Below are positions 9,801-18,111 of a stretch of 64,000 nucleotides of DNA, piece after piece (the stretch's first letter is position 1; each line of letters begins with the position of its first letter). The position numbers and the translations under genes were made by a program. Under the pieces are notes generated by a model. The model was not told where the DNA came from. It worked only from the letters and a program-made list of their open reading frames with translations, and did no database searches. This DNA comes from Candidatus Omnitrophota bacterium (GTDB lineage: Bacteria; Hinthialibacterota; Hinthialibacteria; Hinthialibacterales; Hinthialibacteraceae), in contig JABLXU010000001.1 in the NCBI GenBank assembly GCA_013177805.1, positions 145,267-209,266 on the forward strand, written 5' to 3'.

Positions 9801-9871
9801 TTTTATAGAGGGACCTTCGTGTCCGCTCCGGTTGCCCGGTTTTCATCCAAGTAAACAAAAAACCCCCTGAA

Positions 9872-9909
9872 CAAAAATCCCGGGGGCATCCATCGCGAAT
9901 GCCCCCGGG
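9872..9909 (-). terminator. Rho-independent terminator of leuA
   Basis: A perfect 11-bp inverted repeat (CCCGGGGGCAT at 9879-9889, ATGCCCCCGGG at 9899-9909) with a 9-base loop. Read leftwards it is followed by ATTTTTGTT, the expected T tract, 31 bases past the leuA stop. Confidence 0.9.
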
Positions 9910-9940
9910 CTGTGATTCATTCCCGTATTGGGGTGGGAAA

Positions 9941-11485
9941 TCACACCGACGGCGTGACCTCTTTCGCCCGCTCGGCGGCCGTGCATAGCCGGTTGACCGC
10001 GTTGAGAAACGCTTTCACGCTGGCCCGGATCACGTCCGTGTCCGTCCCGCGGCCCACTGCTTCCTGGTTGTCTTTCTTGAGCACCACCCGCGCGGAGCCT
10101 TGCGCGTCCGTCCCCACCGTGATCGCCCCGACGTGGTAATCCACCAGTACCGCGTCCTGCATGCCGGTCAGCTGCTTGATGATCGAAAACGCGGCGTCCA
10201 GCGCACCGTCTCCCGTCCCGCTGCCTTCCAGCGAGTCCCCGTTGGCCTGGATGCGCACGGTCGCGGAGGGTTTCATGTCCGGCCCGATCTTGATGAACAA
10301 GTCCTGCAGCACGAACCGCGCCTGCTCGACGCTCCGGGTCTGCTCGTCCACGATGGCGATCAGGTCTTCGTCAAAGACGGTCTTCTTGCGGTCGGCCAGT
10401 TCCTTGAAGGCGCTGAAGGCATTCTCCAACGCCTGCCCTTCCAGGGTGACGCCCAGTTCCGAGAGCCGCGAAACGAACGCGTGCCGCCCCGAGTGCTTCC
10501 CCAGCACCATCGAACTGCCCGTCCACCCCACGGTGGACGGCCGCATGATCTCGTAGGTCGTCCGCTCCTTGAGCACCCCGTCCTGGTGAATGCCCGCCTC
10601 GTGCGCGAAAGCGTTCGCTCCCACAATGGCCTTGTTCGGCTGCACCGCGATCCCCGTAAAGCGCGTCAGCATCCGGCTGGCGGGATAAATCTGTTCCGTG
10701 TTGACGTCCGTGTGGAAGGGGAAGAAATCCTGCCGGGTCTTGATGTTCATCACGATCTCTTCCAGCGAGGCATTGCCCGCCCGCTCGCCGATCCCGTTGA
10801 TGGTGCATTCCACCTGCCGCGCCCCGTGGCGGATGGCCGCCAGCGAATTGGCCACCGCCAGGCCCAGGTCGTTGTGGCAGTGCACGCTGATGATGGCCTG
10901 GGTAACATTGGGGACCTTCTCGAAGATGTACGCGATGAGATCGCCGAATTCCCACGGATTGGAATACCCCACCGTGTCGGGGATGTTAATGGTCGTAGCC
11001 CCCGCGTCGATCGCCGCCTCCACCACTTCGCAAATATACTCCCGCTCCGTGCGCGCGGCGTCTTCCGTCGAAAACTCCACGTTGTCCGTGTATTTCCGGG
11101 CGTGCCGGACGGCCTGCACCGCCAGATCCCGCACTTCTTTGCGGGTTTTCTTGAGCTTCTTCTCCATGTGCACTTGGCTGGTGGCAATGAAGGTGTGGAT
11201 GCGCGGCCGTTTGGAATACTGCACCGCTTCCCAGCAGCGGTCGATATCCTTCTCCAGCGCCCGCGCCAAGCCGCAGATTTGCGGTCCCTCCACCTGCTGA
11301 GCGATCGCCTTCACGGATTCAAAATCGCCGGGCGATGAAATCGGGAACCCGGCTTCGATGATATCCACGTTCAGCCGCTTCAGCTGCTGGGCAAACTCGA
11401 TTTTTTCCTGGATGTTCATGCTAAAACCGGGGGATTGTTCCCCGTCCCGCAGCGTCGTATCGAAGATTATGATTTTTTCACTCAT
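9941..11485 (-). CDS. leuA: 2-isopropylmalate synthase
   Basis: 514 residues, normal length for LeuA type 1. It condenses acetyl-CoA with 2-oxoisovalerate in the first committed step of leucine synthesis. The HMGL-like barrel opens with FDTTLRDGEQSPG (residues 8-20), has the catalytic and metal-site segments VEFSTEDAART and HCHNDLGLAVANS, and GERAGNASLEE. The last 120 residues form the leucine-binding regulatory domain (LDAAFSIIKQLTG, LVDYHVGAITVGTDAQG). GGAG lies about 10 bases before the ATG. It is a single-gene unit: promoter, T-box leader and terminator are all visible, so leucyl-tRNA charging should control its expression. No other leu gene is in the window. Confidence 0.97.
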   Translation of the reverse strand: MSEKIIIFDTTLRDGEQSPGFSMNIQEKIEFAQQLKRLNVDIIEAGFPISSPGDFESVKAIAQQVEGPQICGLARALEKDIDRCWEAVQYSKRPRIHTFIATSQVHMEKKLKKTRKEVRDLAVQAVRHARKYTDNVEFSTEDAARTEREYICEVVEAAIDAGATTINIPDTVGYSNPWEFGDLIAYIFEKVPNVTQAIISVHCHNDLGLAVANSLAAIRHGARQVECTINGIGERAGNASLEEIVMNIKTRQDFFPFHTDVNTEQIYPASRMLTRFTGIAVQPNKAIVGANAFAHEAGIHQDGVLKERTTYEIMRPSTVGWTGSSMVLGKHSGRHAFVSRLSELGVTLEGQALENAFSAFKELADRKKTVFDEDLIAIVDEQTRSVEQARFVLQDLFIKIGPDMKPSATVRIQANGDSLEGSGTGDGALDAAFSIIKQLTGMQDAVLVDYHVGAITVGTDAQGSARVVLKKDNQEAVGRGTDTDVIRASVKAFLNAVNRLCTAAERAKEVTPSV

Positions 11486-11704
11486 GATTGAATTTCTCCG
11501 TTCTGGCCAGGCGGTGGTCCGTGCCCCGCGCCGGCGGATAGGGTATGCTTGGCGTTCTCATGCGGTATTTCAGCTTCCGGCCCAAGTCACAAAGGTCACT
11601 CAGGTCGCTTTCTTCGCTGCCTAAACCCAACACGGTCACCACCTCCTTCCGGATCGAAGAACAATTGGACGGCCGGCCGCGCCGGTATTCCAATTCGGTA
11701 AAAA

Positions 11705-11980
11705 AACAAAAACCCCGTCCCGTGTCAGGGACGAGGTTCATTTTCGGTCTCCTCGTGGTACCACCCTGCTTCGGCGGCCGCTTGCGCCGCCCTCGTTTCC
11801 GCGATGTCACGGTCGCGTCCCGGCCTCAACTACCACCCGGATCTCCGGGCTTCGCGGAGGCGACTCCGAGGCGAGTTCAACGTGCGCGGAAACCGGTTCG
11901 CACCACCCACCGGCTCTCTCCATCCCGGCGCAACGCTTACTACTCCTCTTCACCGTCTTTATTGGCCTATGTTCTGAGGG
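11705..11980 (-). promoter_or_regulatory. T-box riboswitch (leucine), leuA leader
   Basis: Reading leftwards the leader shows stem I landmarks (GAAGAGGAGTAGTA, AGAGAGCCGGTGGGTGGTGCG) and a specifier loop with GAACTCGCC, whose CTC (11875-11873) is a leucine codon. The T-box core AGGGTGGTACCACG lies at 11767-11754. Its TGGT can pair with the ACCA end of uncharged tRNA with discriminator A, as in the tRNA-Leu gene of this window. ACGAGG after the T-box can pair with CCTCGT as antiterminator. The same CCTCGTCCC pairs instead with GGGACGGGG to make the terminator (11711-11738), followed by TTTTTGTTTTTTT. Uncharged tRNA-Leu should therefore allow read-through into leuA. Confidence 0.93.
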
Positions 11981-11981
11981 G

Positions 11982-12009
11982 ATTATAGTCCTCCTTCCCA
12001 AACTGTCAA
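11982..12009 (-). promoter_or_regulatory. Consensus sigma-70 promoter of the leuA T-box transcript
   Basis: Leftward TTGACA (12009-12004) and TATAAT (11987-11982), both perfect, separated by 16 bases. Transcription would start near 11975, directly ahead of T-box stem I. Confidence 0.9.
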
Positions 12010-12275
12010 CTCAAGATCCGTAAGAAATTCGGCTCAGCCGGCCCGGGTGCACTTTTTTCCGGTCATCGATCCTCATTCCTTCGTAACGACCGATGAAAAC
12101 CTCACCCAAAATTCTCTTCCTCTGGGAGAAGTTCAAAGTGAGCGTAGTCTTGAATTGATGTAAGATATCCATCCTCTGCCATGGAGCAACCCGTGATTCA
12201 GATAGAGGTCCCTTGTCCGTCCTGTCCGTGAATGGTATGAAATCAATGCGCCCAATCTACTTGGAGGATAACAAC

Positions 12276-13835
12276 ATGACCGTTTCGAACCACCGATCAC
12301 CCTGCACGATGTGCCTCATGAACCGGCGGAACTTCCTCAAAACCGGATGCACGGCCGGCGCGGTGGGGCTTGTGGCCGGCCCGCAACATCTCCTTGCCGC
12401 GGCAACACGGGACAAAGTTAAAATCCGTATCCTCTATTCCTTGCATGATGTAGTCCAACCCCAACCGGATTGGCCATATTCCGGTTTCGATTTCGCCCCG
12501 GTGATGGAACGCATTACCAGCGAACTGACAAAACGCTGCCCCGGATTTGAGTTCGTCACGGCCATGGCCAAAGGCCCGGAAGAGGCGAAAGCGGTTCTCG
12601 AAAGCGACCAAACCGCCGGGATCGACGGCTACCTGGTCTACCAACTGAATTGTTGGAACCGGGTCGTACAAACCATCGTGGAATCGGGCAAGCCGGTTTT
12701 ATACGCGGATTTCCAATACGGCGGCAGCGGGGGATTTCTGGTGTACACCGCCGAATTTCTCCGCAAGCCATCGCCGAATTTGGCCTTTGTGGCTTCTTCG
12801 GATTTGGAGGATCTTACGGAAGCGGTCCGCTGCTTTGCCTTGGTGAAGCAGGGCGGTTCCCCAGCGGACTTCTCGGCGGCGGTCACGCAAAAGCGGATCT
12901 CACGCACTCCGGCTCCCGGCAACCTCTCCTGCCTGGCCGATCCGCTCAAGACCCTCTCCCCGGACGAATGTGTTCAACGGTTAAAGCAATCCCGAATTCT
13001 GGCCGTTCGGGATGAGACCGCGAAAACCGCGGAACCCATTTTCGGCATTCCCCTGGAATACATCCCGTTCGCGGAGGTGAATGAAGCCTGGAAAAGCGCG
13101 GACCGGGACGCGAGCCGGGAAGTCGCGGAGCGTTGGAAAAAAAACGCGGCCGAAGTGATCGAGGTCTCCGATGAAACCCTGGCCACCTCCGCTGCCATGT
13201 ACCTGGGCATGAAAGAAGTCCTGAAAAAACATGAAGCCAACGCCATTACCATCAATTGCCTGGGGGGATTCTACGGCGGACACATCCACGCCTATCCCTG
13301 CCTCGGATTCCATGAATTGAACAATGAAGGGCTTATCGGCGGATGTGAATGCGATATTCGCTCCGCGGCCACCATGGTGATGATCACCGCGCTGACCCAG
13401 GGACGCCCCGGTTATATTTCCGATCCGGTGATCGACACGGCCAAGCGCCAAATCATCTACGCGCATTGCGTGGCCTCCAACAAGGTCTTCGGCCCCCAGG
13501 GTCCAACCAATCCCTTCAGCATCATGACCCACTCGGAAGACCGCCAGGGAGCCTCGGTACGGTCCATTCTGCCTTTAGGCTATATGACTACCACGTTGGA
13601 AATCGAGCCCGCGCGCCAAGAGATTCTGTTCCATCAGGGGAAAGCGGTGGCGAACGATCCGGATGACCGCGCCTGCCGCACCAAACTGGCGGTGGAGCCC
13701 GTGGGCGATCTCGAAAAACTCTTCACCCTGTGGGATCAATGGGGCTGGCACCGGGTCACCGCCTATGGTGATTTGAAAGAACCGGTCTATGCCCTGGCGG
13801 ATCACATCGGGTGGAAAGTCGTGGAAGAAGCGTAG
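12276..13835 (+). CDS. Tat-exported sugar isomerase-like protein (FucI/AraA fold)
   Basis: 519 residues. ATG 12276 is preferred because GGAGG lies 8 bases upstream. The N-terminus has a twin-arginine motif (NRRNFLKTG) and a hydrophobic stretch (AGAVGLVAGPQHLLAAA), so it should be exported folded. The rest resembles the L-fucose/L-arabinose isomerase-like family: an N-terminal alpha/beta part with DGYLVYQLNCWN, and a C-terminal part with YPCLGFHELNNEGLIGGCE, IYAHCVASNKVFGP and an SILPLGYMTT segment. True FucI and AraA are cytoplasmic, so the Tat signal implies a different, periplasmic role. The substrate is unknown. No clear promoter was seen in 12010-12275. Confidence 0.7.
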   Translation: MTVSNHRSPCTMCLMNRRNFLKTGCTAGAVGLVAGPQHLLAAATRDKVKIRILYSLHDVVQPQPDWPYSGFDFAPVMERITSELTKRCPGFEFVTAMAKGPEEAKAVLESDQTAGIDGYLVYQLNCWNRVVQTIVESGKPVLYADFQYGGSGGFLVYTAEFLRKPSPNLAFVASSDLEDLTEAVRCFALVKQGGSPADFSAAVTQKRISRTPAPGNLSCLADPLKTLSPDECVQRLKQSRILAVRDETAKTAEPIFGIPLEYIPFAEVNEAWKSADRDASREVAERWKKNAAEVIEVSDETLATSAAMYLGMKEVLKKHEANAITINCLGGFYGGHIHAYPCLGFHELNNEGLIGGCECDIRSAATMVMITALTQGRPGYISDPVIDTAKRQIIYAHCVASNKVFGPQGPTNPFSIMTHSEDRQGASVRSILPLGYMTTTLEIEPARQEILFHQGKAVANDPDDRACRTKLAVEPVGDLEKLFTLWDQWGWHRVTAYGDLKEPVYALADHIGWKVVEEA

Positions 13836-13946
13836 GGCCAATTCCACCGACCGGTAGGGGGCAGGGCCCAGCAAACAAGGCGGAACCCTGCCCGGACCGA
13901 ATGGATTATTTAATCCCGCCGGGATTGGGATTTCTTGTTCAGGATA

Positions 13947-13996
13947 CCGCCGGCTGCCGCCTGCGGCTATTCGCATGGATCCCCTACGGGGATATG
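13947..13996. repeat. Dispersed repeat, family B copy 1
   Basis: Contains CGCCTGCGGCTATTC followed by CGCATG and a small hairpin (ATCCCC TAC GGGGAT). The same 15-mer recurs at 53128-53142 and a related GGGCTATTCTCATG plus hairpin at 48508-48553. It lies at the 3' junction of two convergent genes and may also help terminate them. Confidence 0.5.
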
Positions 13997-14841
13997 CCGC
14001 CTTTCTTCACATACGCATCCAGAAAAGCCTGAATCCCTCTTAAATATTCTGTTTCAGAAACCACATATCCATCATTATGCCCACCCCGGATTTCCAGAAA
14101 TTGTTTGGGGCCAGGCGCGGCCTCGAACAAGGTTTCGCCATGATGAAAGGGGACAATCTCATCCTCGCGGCTATGGATCACCAGCACGGGGATTCTAACC
14201 TGTTGGATTTTCGCGACGCTGTTGTATTGCGTCCGGACCAGCCACTTCACCGGCAGGATCGGGAACAGTTCCTGGCCAATGGCCGGGACCGAGGTAAAGC
14301 CACTCTCGGCGATCAAGGCCGCTCCCTTGCCCCGGGCGGCCAGATCGATGGCCACCGCGGCTCCTAACGACCGGCCGAAAAGAATGATGGGAAGTTCCGG
14401 GCAACGGCCTTGCAGCCAATCATGCGCGGCCTGCGCGTCCAGGTAAGTCCCTTCCTCACTTGGCCGCCCTTCGCTGCGTCCATAGCCCCGGTAATCGAAA
14501 ATGAAGACATTCAAGCTGAGGGCATGCCATTGCCGCAGCGATTCGGTCCGGTGGCTGACATTCCCGGCGTTGCCATGGCAAAAAAGCAACGCCGCCTTGG
14601 CCTTCGCGTGAGGCAAGTACCACCCGTGCAGGCGCACATCATCGGCGGTTTTGAATTCAACGTCCTCGTAAACGAGGCCGGCCGCCTCCGGCGTGGCGAA
14701 GAAATCCCGCCGGGGCATCCAGATGTTCGACCGCTCGAACCAACGGAAAAAGAAATAGAGAGCAACAAGAATCAGGCCAACGCGCAAAAACATGCCGGGG
14801 ATGTTCCTTGTCGTGAAATATCCAGCATACCCATGAACCAT
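13984..14841 (-). CDS. Membrane-anchored alpha/beta hydrolase (ABHD13/YfhR-like)
   Basis: 285 residues with an N-terminal membrane anchor (FLRVGLILVALYFFF) and a serine hydrolase domain. The oxyanion segment FCHGNAGNVSHR, nucleophile elbow GRSLGA, acid loop HSREDEIVPF and final histidine in GGHNDGY give a complete Ser-Asp-His triad. FDYRGYGRSEG is typical of the ABHD13/YfhR branch. The substrate is not predictable; family members are esterases or depalmitoylases. It converges on the sugar isomerase-like gene and stands alone. Confidence 0.82.
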   Translation of the reverse strand: MVHGYAGYFTTRNIPGMFLRVGLILVALYFFFRWFERSNIWMPRRDFFATPEAAGLVYEDVEFKTADDVRLHGWYLPHAKAKAALLFCHGNAGNVSHRTESLRQWHALSLNVFIFDYRGYGRSEGRPSEEGTYLDAQAAHDWLQGRCPELPIILFGRSLGAAVAIDLAARGKGAALIAESGFTSVPAIGQELFPILPVKWLVRTQYNSVAKIQQVRIPVLVIHSREDEIVPFHHGETLFEAAPGPKQFLEIRGGHNDGYVVSETEYLRGIQAFLDAYVKKGGISP

Positions 14842-15010
14842 AATGAGTCATCATGCCCGCTTCGGATTGATCCCGGAAGGGTTGATTTATTCTCGCAGAA
14901 AAGCACGGCCTGGCTGGAATAAAAGGGGAATGGGGAATGGGAGAAACCACGCCTTCCCATTCCAAAACCCGGGATTTCCGCTTATCGAAGGATTGTCGTT
15001 TCGGCAAGGG

Positions 15011-15047
15011 TTTCCCTCACCCCGGCCCTCTCCTAGAGAGAGGGAGT
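15011..15047. repeat. Dispersed hairpin repeat, family A copy 2
   Basis: TTTCCCTCACC followed by CCCTCTCC TAGA GAGAGGGA, the same arrangement as the other family A copies. The rest of 14842-15178 shows no gene. Confidence 0.65.
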
Positions 15048-15178
15048 TGAGAAGGGAGGTTTGAGGGTTTGATGGGTGACGCAATGACACACGAATCCAT
15101 CCCACTTCCACATGCGAAAATCCATCAGCCCTCAGGGCTTGAAGCGGACTCACCCCAAAAATACAAGAGAGATTCAAC

Positions 15179-15265
15179 CGGAGGGGGTGGGATTCGAACC
15201 CACGATACAGTTTCCCGTATGCCGGTTTAGCAAACCGGTGCCTTCAGCCGCTCGGCCACCCCTCC
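15179..15265 (-). tRNA. tRNA-Ser (GCT)
   Basis: Class II tRNA read leftwards: acceptor GGAGGGG pairs with CCCCTCC, anticodon loop TTTGCTAA gives GCT (reads AGC/AGU), a long variable arm, and GGTTCGAATCC in the T arm. Discriminator base G73, as in serine tRNAs; the CCA end is not encoded. Confidence 0.95.
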
Positions 15266-15356
15266 CTGGTTCTGTCGTGGATCGAATCCCCCGGGCGGGA
15301 GATTTGAGAAACGCGATCGATCCGGCAAGCCGCCAGAATAGCGAAGTATTGTATCA

Positions 15357-15443
15357 CGGTGGGGGTGGGATTCGAACCCACGGTACAGTTTCCCGCACGC
15401 CGGTTTTCAAGACCGGTGCCTTCAACCGCTCGGCCACCCCACC
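15357..15443 (-). tRNA. tRNA-Ser (TGA)
   Basis: Class II tRNA read leftwards: acceptor GGTGGGG pairs with CCCCACC, anticodon loop CTTGAAA gives TGA (reads UCA), a long variable arm, G73, and no encoded CCA. It lies 91 bases upstream of the tRNA-Ser(GCT) gene and is probably co-transcribed with it. Confidence 0.95.
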
Positions 15444-15460
15444 CGCACGTGAACAGACTA

Positions 15461-15488
15461 TTTATAGCAGGCTTGGACGGATATTCAA
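15461..15488 (-). promoter_or_regulatory. Promoter of the tRNA-Ser pair
   Basis: Leftward TTGAAT (15488-15483) and TATAAA (15466-15461) with a 16-base spacer, ending 17 bases before the first tRNA nucleotide. Confidence 0.65.
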
Positions 15489-15616
15489 GGAATTGTGAAG
15501 GTATAGTACAGTAGTGTGATATTCTTTCTTTAAGAAATAAAAAAGTGGGATCCGAATCGTCCAGAAACTCCTCCATATCACAGGAGTTCATCAAGACCAA
15601 GGAGGCATTCCTCATC

Positions 15617-15952
15617 ATGCTTCAAACCACACCGGAATACCTTCCTATACAAACCAGCGTGGATGGCGTGGCCCGGGTTGGTGGACCCCGTGTCCCGCTG
15701 GAAACCATCATCGCCGCCTTTTCCGAGGGCGCCACGGCCGAAGAAATCGCCCCACAATATCCTACCTTGAATTTAGCCGGTATTTATACCGTTTAGGGAT
15801 AGTACCTGTGACACCCTTCCGCAGTTGAGACCTATTTGCGGTCTCGAATTGAACAAGCCGAAGCGGTACGGAAGGAAAACGAACTCCGTTTCGATTCCCA
15901 GGGCGTGCGGCACCGTCTATTGGCCCGCCGGGTGATTCATTTGATACTATGA
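15617..15952 (+). pseudogene. DUF433 antitoxin-like gene with three in-frame stops
   Basis: From ATG 15617 (AAGGAGG upstream) the frame encodes a recognisable DUF433 start: VGGPRVPLETIIAAFSEGAT, then AEEIAPQYPTLNLAGIYTV. It is interrupted by TAG at 15794, TAG at 15800 and TGA at 15809. The same frame then continues as YL, HPSAVETYLRSRIEQAEAV and VRHRLLARRV up to TGA 15950-15952, exactly where the family's C-terminal helices belong. Intact DUF433 proteins are usually the antitoxin partner of a DUF5615 PIN-like toxin, and none follows here. Three stops inside a conserved stretch with no shift of frame point to point-mutation decay. Confidence 0.8.
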
Positions 15953-15986
15953 TTCAGGCGAGAAACGAATCAGAAGAATCCGAATC

Positions 15987-16190
15987 ATGCCCAAATCCAT
16001 CAAAGCCGTATTGGATGGCGAAGTTTTTTGCCCGAAAGAATCAGTCCCACTTCAACCCAATACTCGAGTGCGGATTTCGATCTAGACCGTCCCATTCACG
16101 GAAAATGAATGCGCCTCTTTTTTGGAAACCGTTCGCCATCTCAACCTGGAAGGCCCCCCGGATTGGTCCCTGCGTTTGGAAGGATTGTAA
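15987..16190 (+). pseudogene. AF2212-type (DUF104) antitoxin-like gene with an in-frame stop
   Basis: The 68-codon frame from ATG 15987 to TAA 16188-16190 reads MPKSIKAVLDGEVF and NTRVRIS, then TAG at 16083, then continues in frame as ENECASFLETVRHLNLEGPP and DWSLRLEGL. The C-terminal FLETxRxLNLEGPPDWS signature is typical of small VapB-like antitoxins. One nonsense codon splits the gene in the middle. No PIN-domain toxin follows; moaA lies downstream on the other strand. Together with the DUF433 remnant just upstream this is a small toxin-antitoxin graveyard next to tRNA genes. Confidence 0.72.
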
Positions 16191-16218
16191 GTTTTATTTT
16201 TACGGATCCAAATCCCCC

Positions 16219-17229
16219 CTACCCCCCAATCTGCGACATCGTCCGCAGCGGGCGGATGAAATAAAACTCGTTGATATAATGCCGCTCGGGCTTCACGCGC
16301 ATGGCTTGATAAAGCATCTCCCGCAGGCCTTCATCGGATACGCCGGAGCGCATGGGCCGCAGAAAATCGATCTCCCCGTCCGCCATCAGGCAGCCCCGCA
16401 ACTTCCCGTCGGGCGTCAGACGGATGCGGTTGCAGCGCGCGCAGAACTCGTCGGTCACCGCGCCGATGAATCCCAACTCCCCCGCCGCCCCGGGTATCCG
16501 GAAACGCGAGGCGGGACCGGCCAGCGAAAAATTGCCGGCCACGGGCTCCAGTCCGTAGGTTTCTTCGATTTGCCGCTGGATTGCGATGACCGACAACACC
16601 TCGCCCCGTTCCCAGGACGCGTGCGGGCTCATCGGCATCGGTTCGATGAAACGGACATGATATCCCGGATCGAGGGTCAGGCGGGCGAAATCCAACACCT
16701 CATCGTCGTTGAATCCCCTTGAAGCCACCACGTTGATCTTGACCGGACCGGGGATCACGGCGCGGGCCGCGTTCAGTCCCTGTAAAACCCGCCTCAGGTC
16801 GCCGCCCCGGGTGATACGCTTGAATTTTTCAGGATCGAGGCTGTCCAGGCTCACGTTGACGCGCATCAATCCGGCCCGGGCGAGAATTTCAGCCTGTTCG
16901 GCGAGCAAGTGGCCGTTGGTGGTCAGGCACAGCTCCCGCAGGCCGGGCAGGCGGCTGAGATCGCGCACCAGGATGTGCAGATCATGCCGCAGAAGCGGTT
17001 CGCCGCCGGTCAGACGGATTTTGCCGATGCCTTCCTCCACGAACACCCGCCCCAGGCGCGCCAGTTCCTCGAGGGTGAGCAACTCGTAACGCCCGAGTTC
17101 GCGCAGGCCGCCCGCGGGCATGCAGTAGGTGCAGCGAAAGTTGCACCGGTCGGTTACCGACATACGCAGGTACGTGATCCGACGGCCGAATTGATCGAAC
17201 AATTGTCTGGAATCCATACGATCCACCAT
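16219..17229 (-). CDS. moaA: GTP 3',8-cyclase (molybdenum cofactor step 1)
   Basis: 336 residues, the usual MoaA size. The radical SAM motif is CNFRCTYC near residue 28, with TGGEPL following. The second cluster ligands lie in FCARCNRIRLTPDGKLRGC, and the C-terminus ends in the conserved GG needed for activity. It converts GTP to 3',8-cyclo-GTP, which MoaC then rearranges. The start may be ATG 17229 or ATG 17217. No other moa gene is adjacent, so the rest of the pathway must be elsewhere. Confidence 0.96.
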   Translation of the reverse strand: MVDRMDSRQLFDQFGRRITYLRMSVTDRCNFRCTYCMPAGGLRELGRYELLTLEELARLGRVFVEEGIGKIRLTGGEPLLRHDLHILVRDLSRLPGLRELCLTTNGHLLAEQAEILARAGLMRVNVSLDSLDPEKFKRITRGGDLRRVLQGLNAARAVIPGPVKINVVASRGFNDDEVLDFARLTLDPGYHVRFIEPMPMSPHASWERGEVLSVIAIQRQIEETYGLEPVAGNFSLAGPASRFRIPGAAGELGFIGAVTDEFCARCNRIRLTPDGKLRGCLMADGEIDFLRPMRSGVSDEGLREMLYQAMRVKPERHYINEFYFIRPLRTMSQIGG

Positions 17230-17560
17230 CCCGGGTTGGTGTATCAGTATACCGAAACCCGGTTGAAAAAAAAGGAATTTTTCCGCATCCGCCCGGTGCA
17301 GACGCTGGTCATGTTGTCCAAATCCCCTTGAATCCTTCTTCGCTAGGCTCCAGAATCCCGTATCGGGCGCTTCCCTTCCCTGTCGCGCTTTTCTTGAATT
17401 CGTTGGGCAACGGGAATTTTCTTATTGCCAAAATGGCGGACTTTTGTTAGCGTATCAACCAGTTCACTACCAGGTTCGGCAAAAATCGTGTATTCAAGGT
17501 TGTTCCGGAAGGGTGGAATTACGCGGGTTGTTATTCTTTATAAAAAAGGAGAACGTGATC
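17230..17560. other. Divergent intergenic region between moaA and HU
   Basis: 331 bases that must carry promoters in both directions. A possible rightward -35 (TTGCCA, 17426-17431) has no convincing -10 partner. No RNA or repeat was recognised. Confidence 0.4.
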
Positions 17561-17845
17561 ATGAATAAAGGGGAGCTGGTGGAAGCTATCGTCAAGGAAA
17601 CCAACCTGTCCAAATCCGACAGCGAGAAAGCCCTGCAGGCCACTCTGGAAGCCATTACCAATGCCCTGAAAGAAGGTGACAAAGTGCAAATCACCGGATT
17701 CGGGACCTTTTCCGTGCGGGAACGCAAAGCCCGTAAAGGACGCAATCCGGCTACCGGGGAAGCCATCGAAATCGGTGCCACCGTCACTCCCGTTTTTGCC
17801 GCAGGTAAAGCCTTCAAGGAGGCCGTGAAGGCCAAAAAGGATTAA
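17561..17845 (+). CDS. hup: HU-family nucleoid DNA-binding protein
   Basis: 94 residues, the normal HU size. ATG 17561 follows AAAAAAGGAG. The sequence opens MNKGELVEAIVKETNLSK, with the dimer core ALKEGDKVQITGFGTF and the DNA-clasping arm around RKGRNPATGE, ending AGKAFKEAVKAKK. HU dimers bend and compact DNA. A GC-rich hairpin sits directly after the stop. It cannot be told from sequence alone whether this is HU or an IHF-like relative, but the RNPATGE arm is HU-like. Confidence 0.96.
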   Translation: MNKGELVEAIVKETNLSKSDSEKALQATLEAITNALKEGDKVQITGFGTFSVRERKARKGRNPATGEAIEIGATVTPVFAAGKAFKEAVKAKKD

Positions 17846-17877
17846 TCCCGCCGGATCCACCATCCGTCGCGGGATTT
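17844..17877 (+). terminator. Hairpin after the HU gene
   Basis: AATCCCGC pairs with GCGGGATT, enclosing an inner CGGAT/ATCCG stem with loop CCACC. The T tract is short (TTT), so this is a weak intrinsic terminator or a mRNA-stabilising hairpin. Confidence 0.55.
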
Positions 17878-18111
17878 CAGGGTATACGAGTTCTCTTGTT
17901 CGTCCGGCCGGTGAAGCGGGGTGGATACGAAAAACCTAATCCATCCATTCTGATATTCCATACTTAATCCCGGCCATCCAATATAAACCCATATATCCGA
18001 GTTTCGGCCTAACGGGGAGAAGGAATGTTGATGGTTGGTGTGTTTTGTCAGGGGGAGTGCGTGTGGGGTGCCAAGGGGTGAGAGCAATGGAGAAAGACTT
18101 CCTGCGCGTTT

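Noticed and set aside
9762..9803. CRISPR-like reading of the recurring CCCTCTCCC elements
   Set aside because: Copies are tens of kilobases apart, imperfect and not regularly spaced; no cas gene in the window.
15448..15454. CACGTGAAC near the tRNA-Ser genes as a second parS
   Set aside because: Only half of the palindrome is present; the left arm (CGC) does not match.
17842..18087. 81-codon frame on the minus strand after HU
   Set aside because: No ribosome site, odd composition, overlaps the HU hairpin; not supported as a gene.
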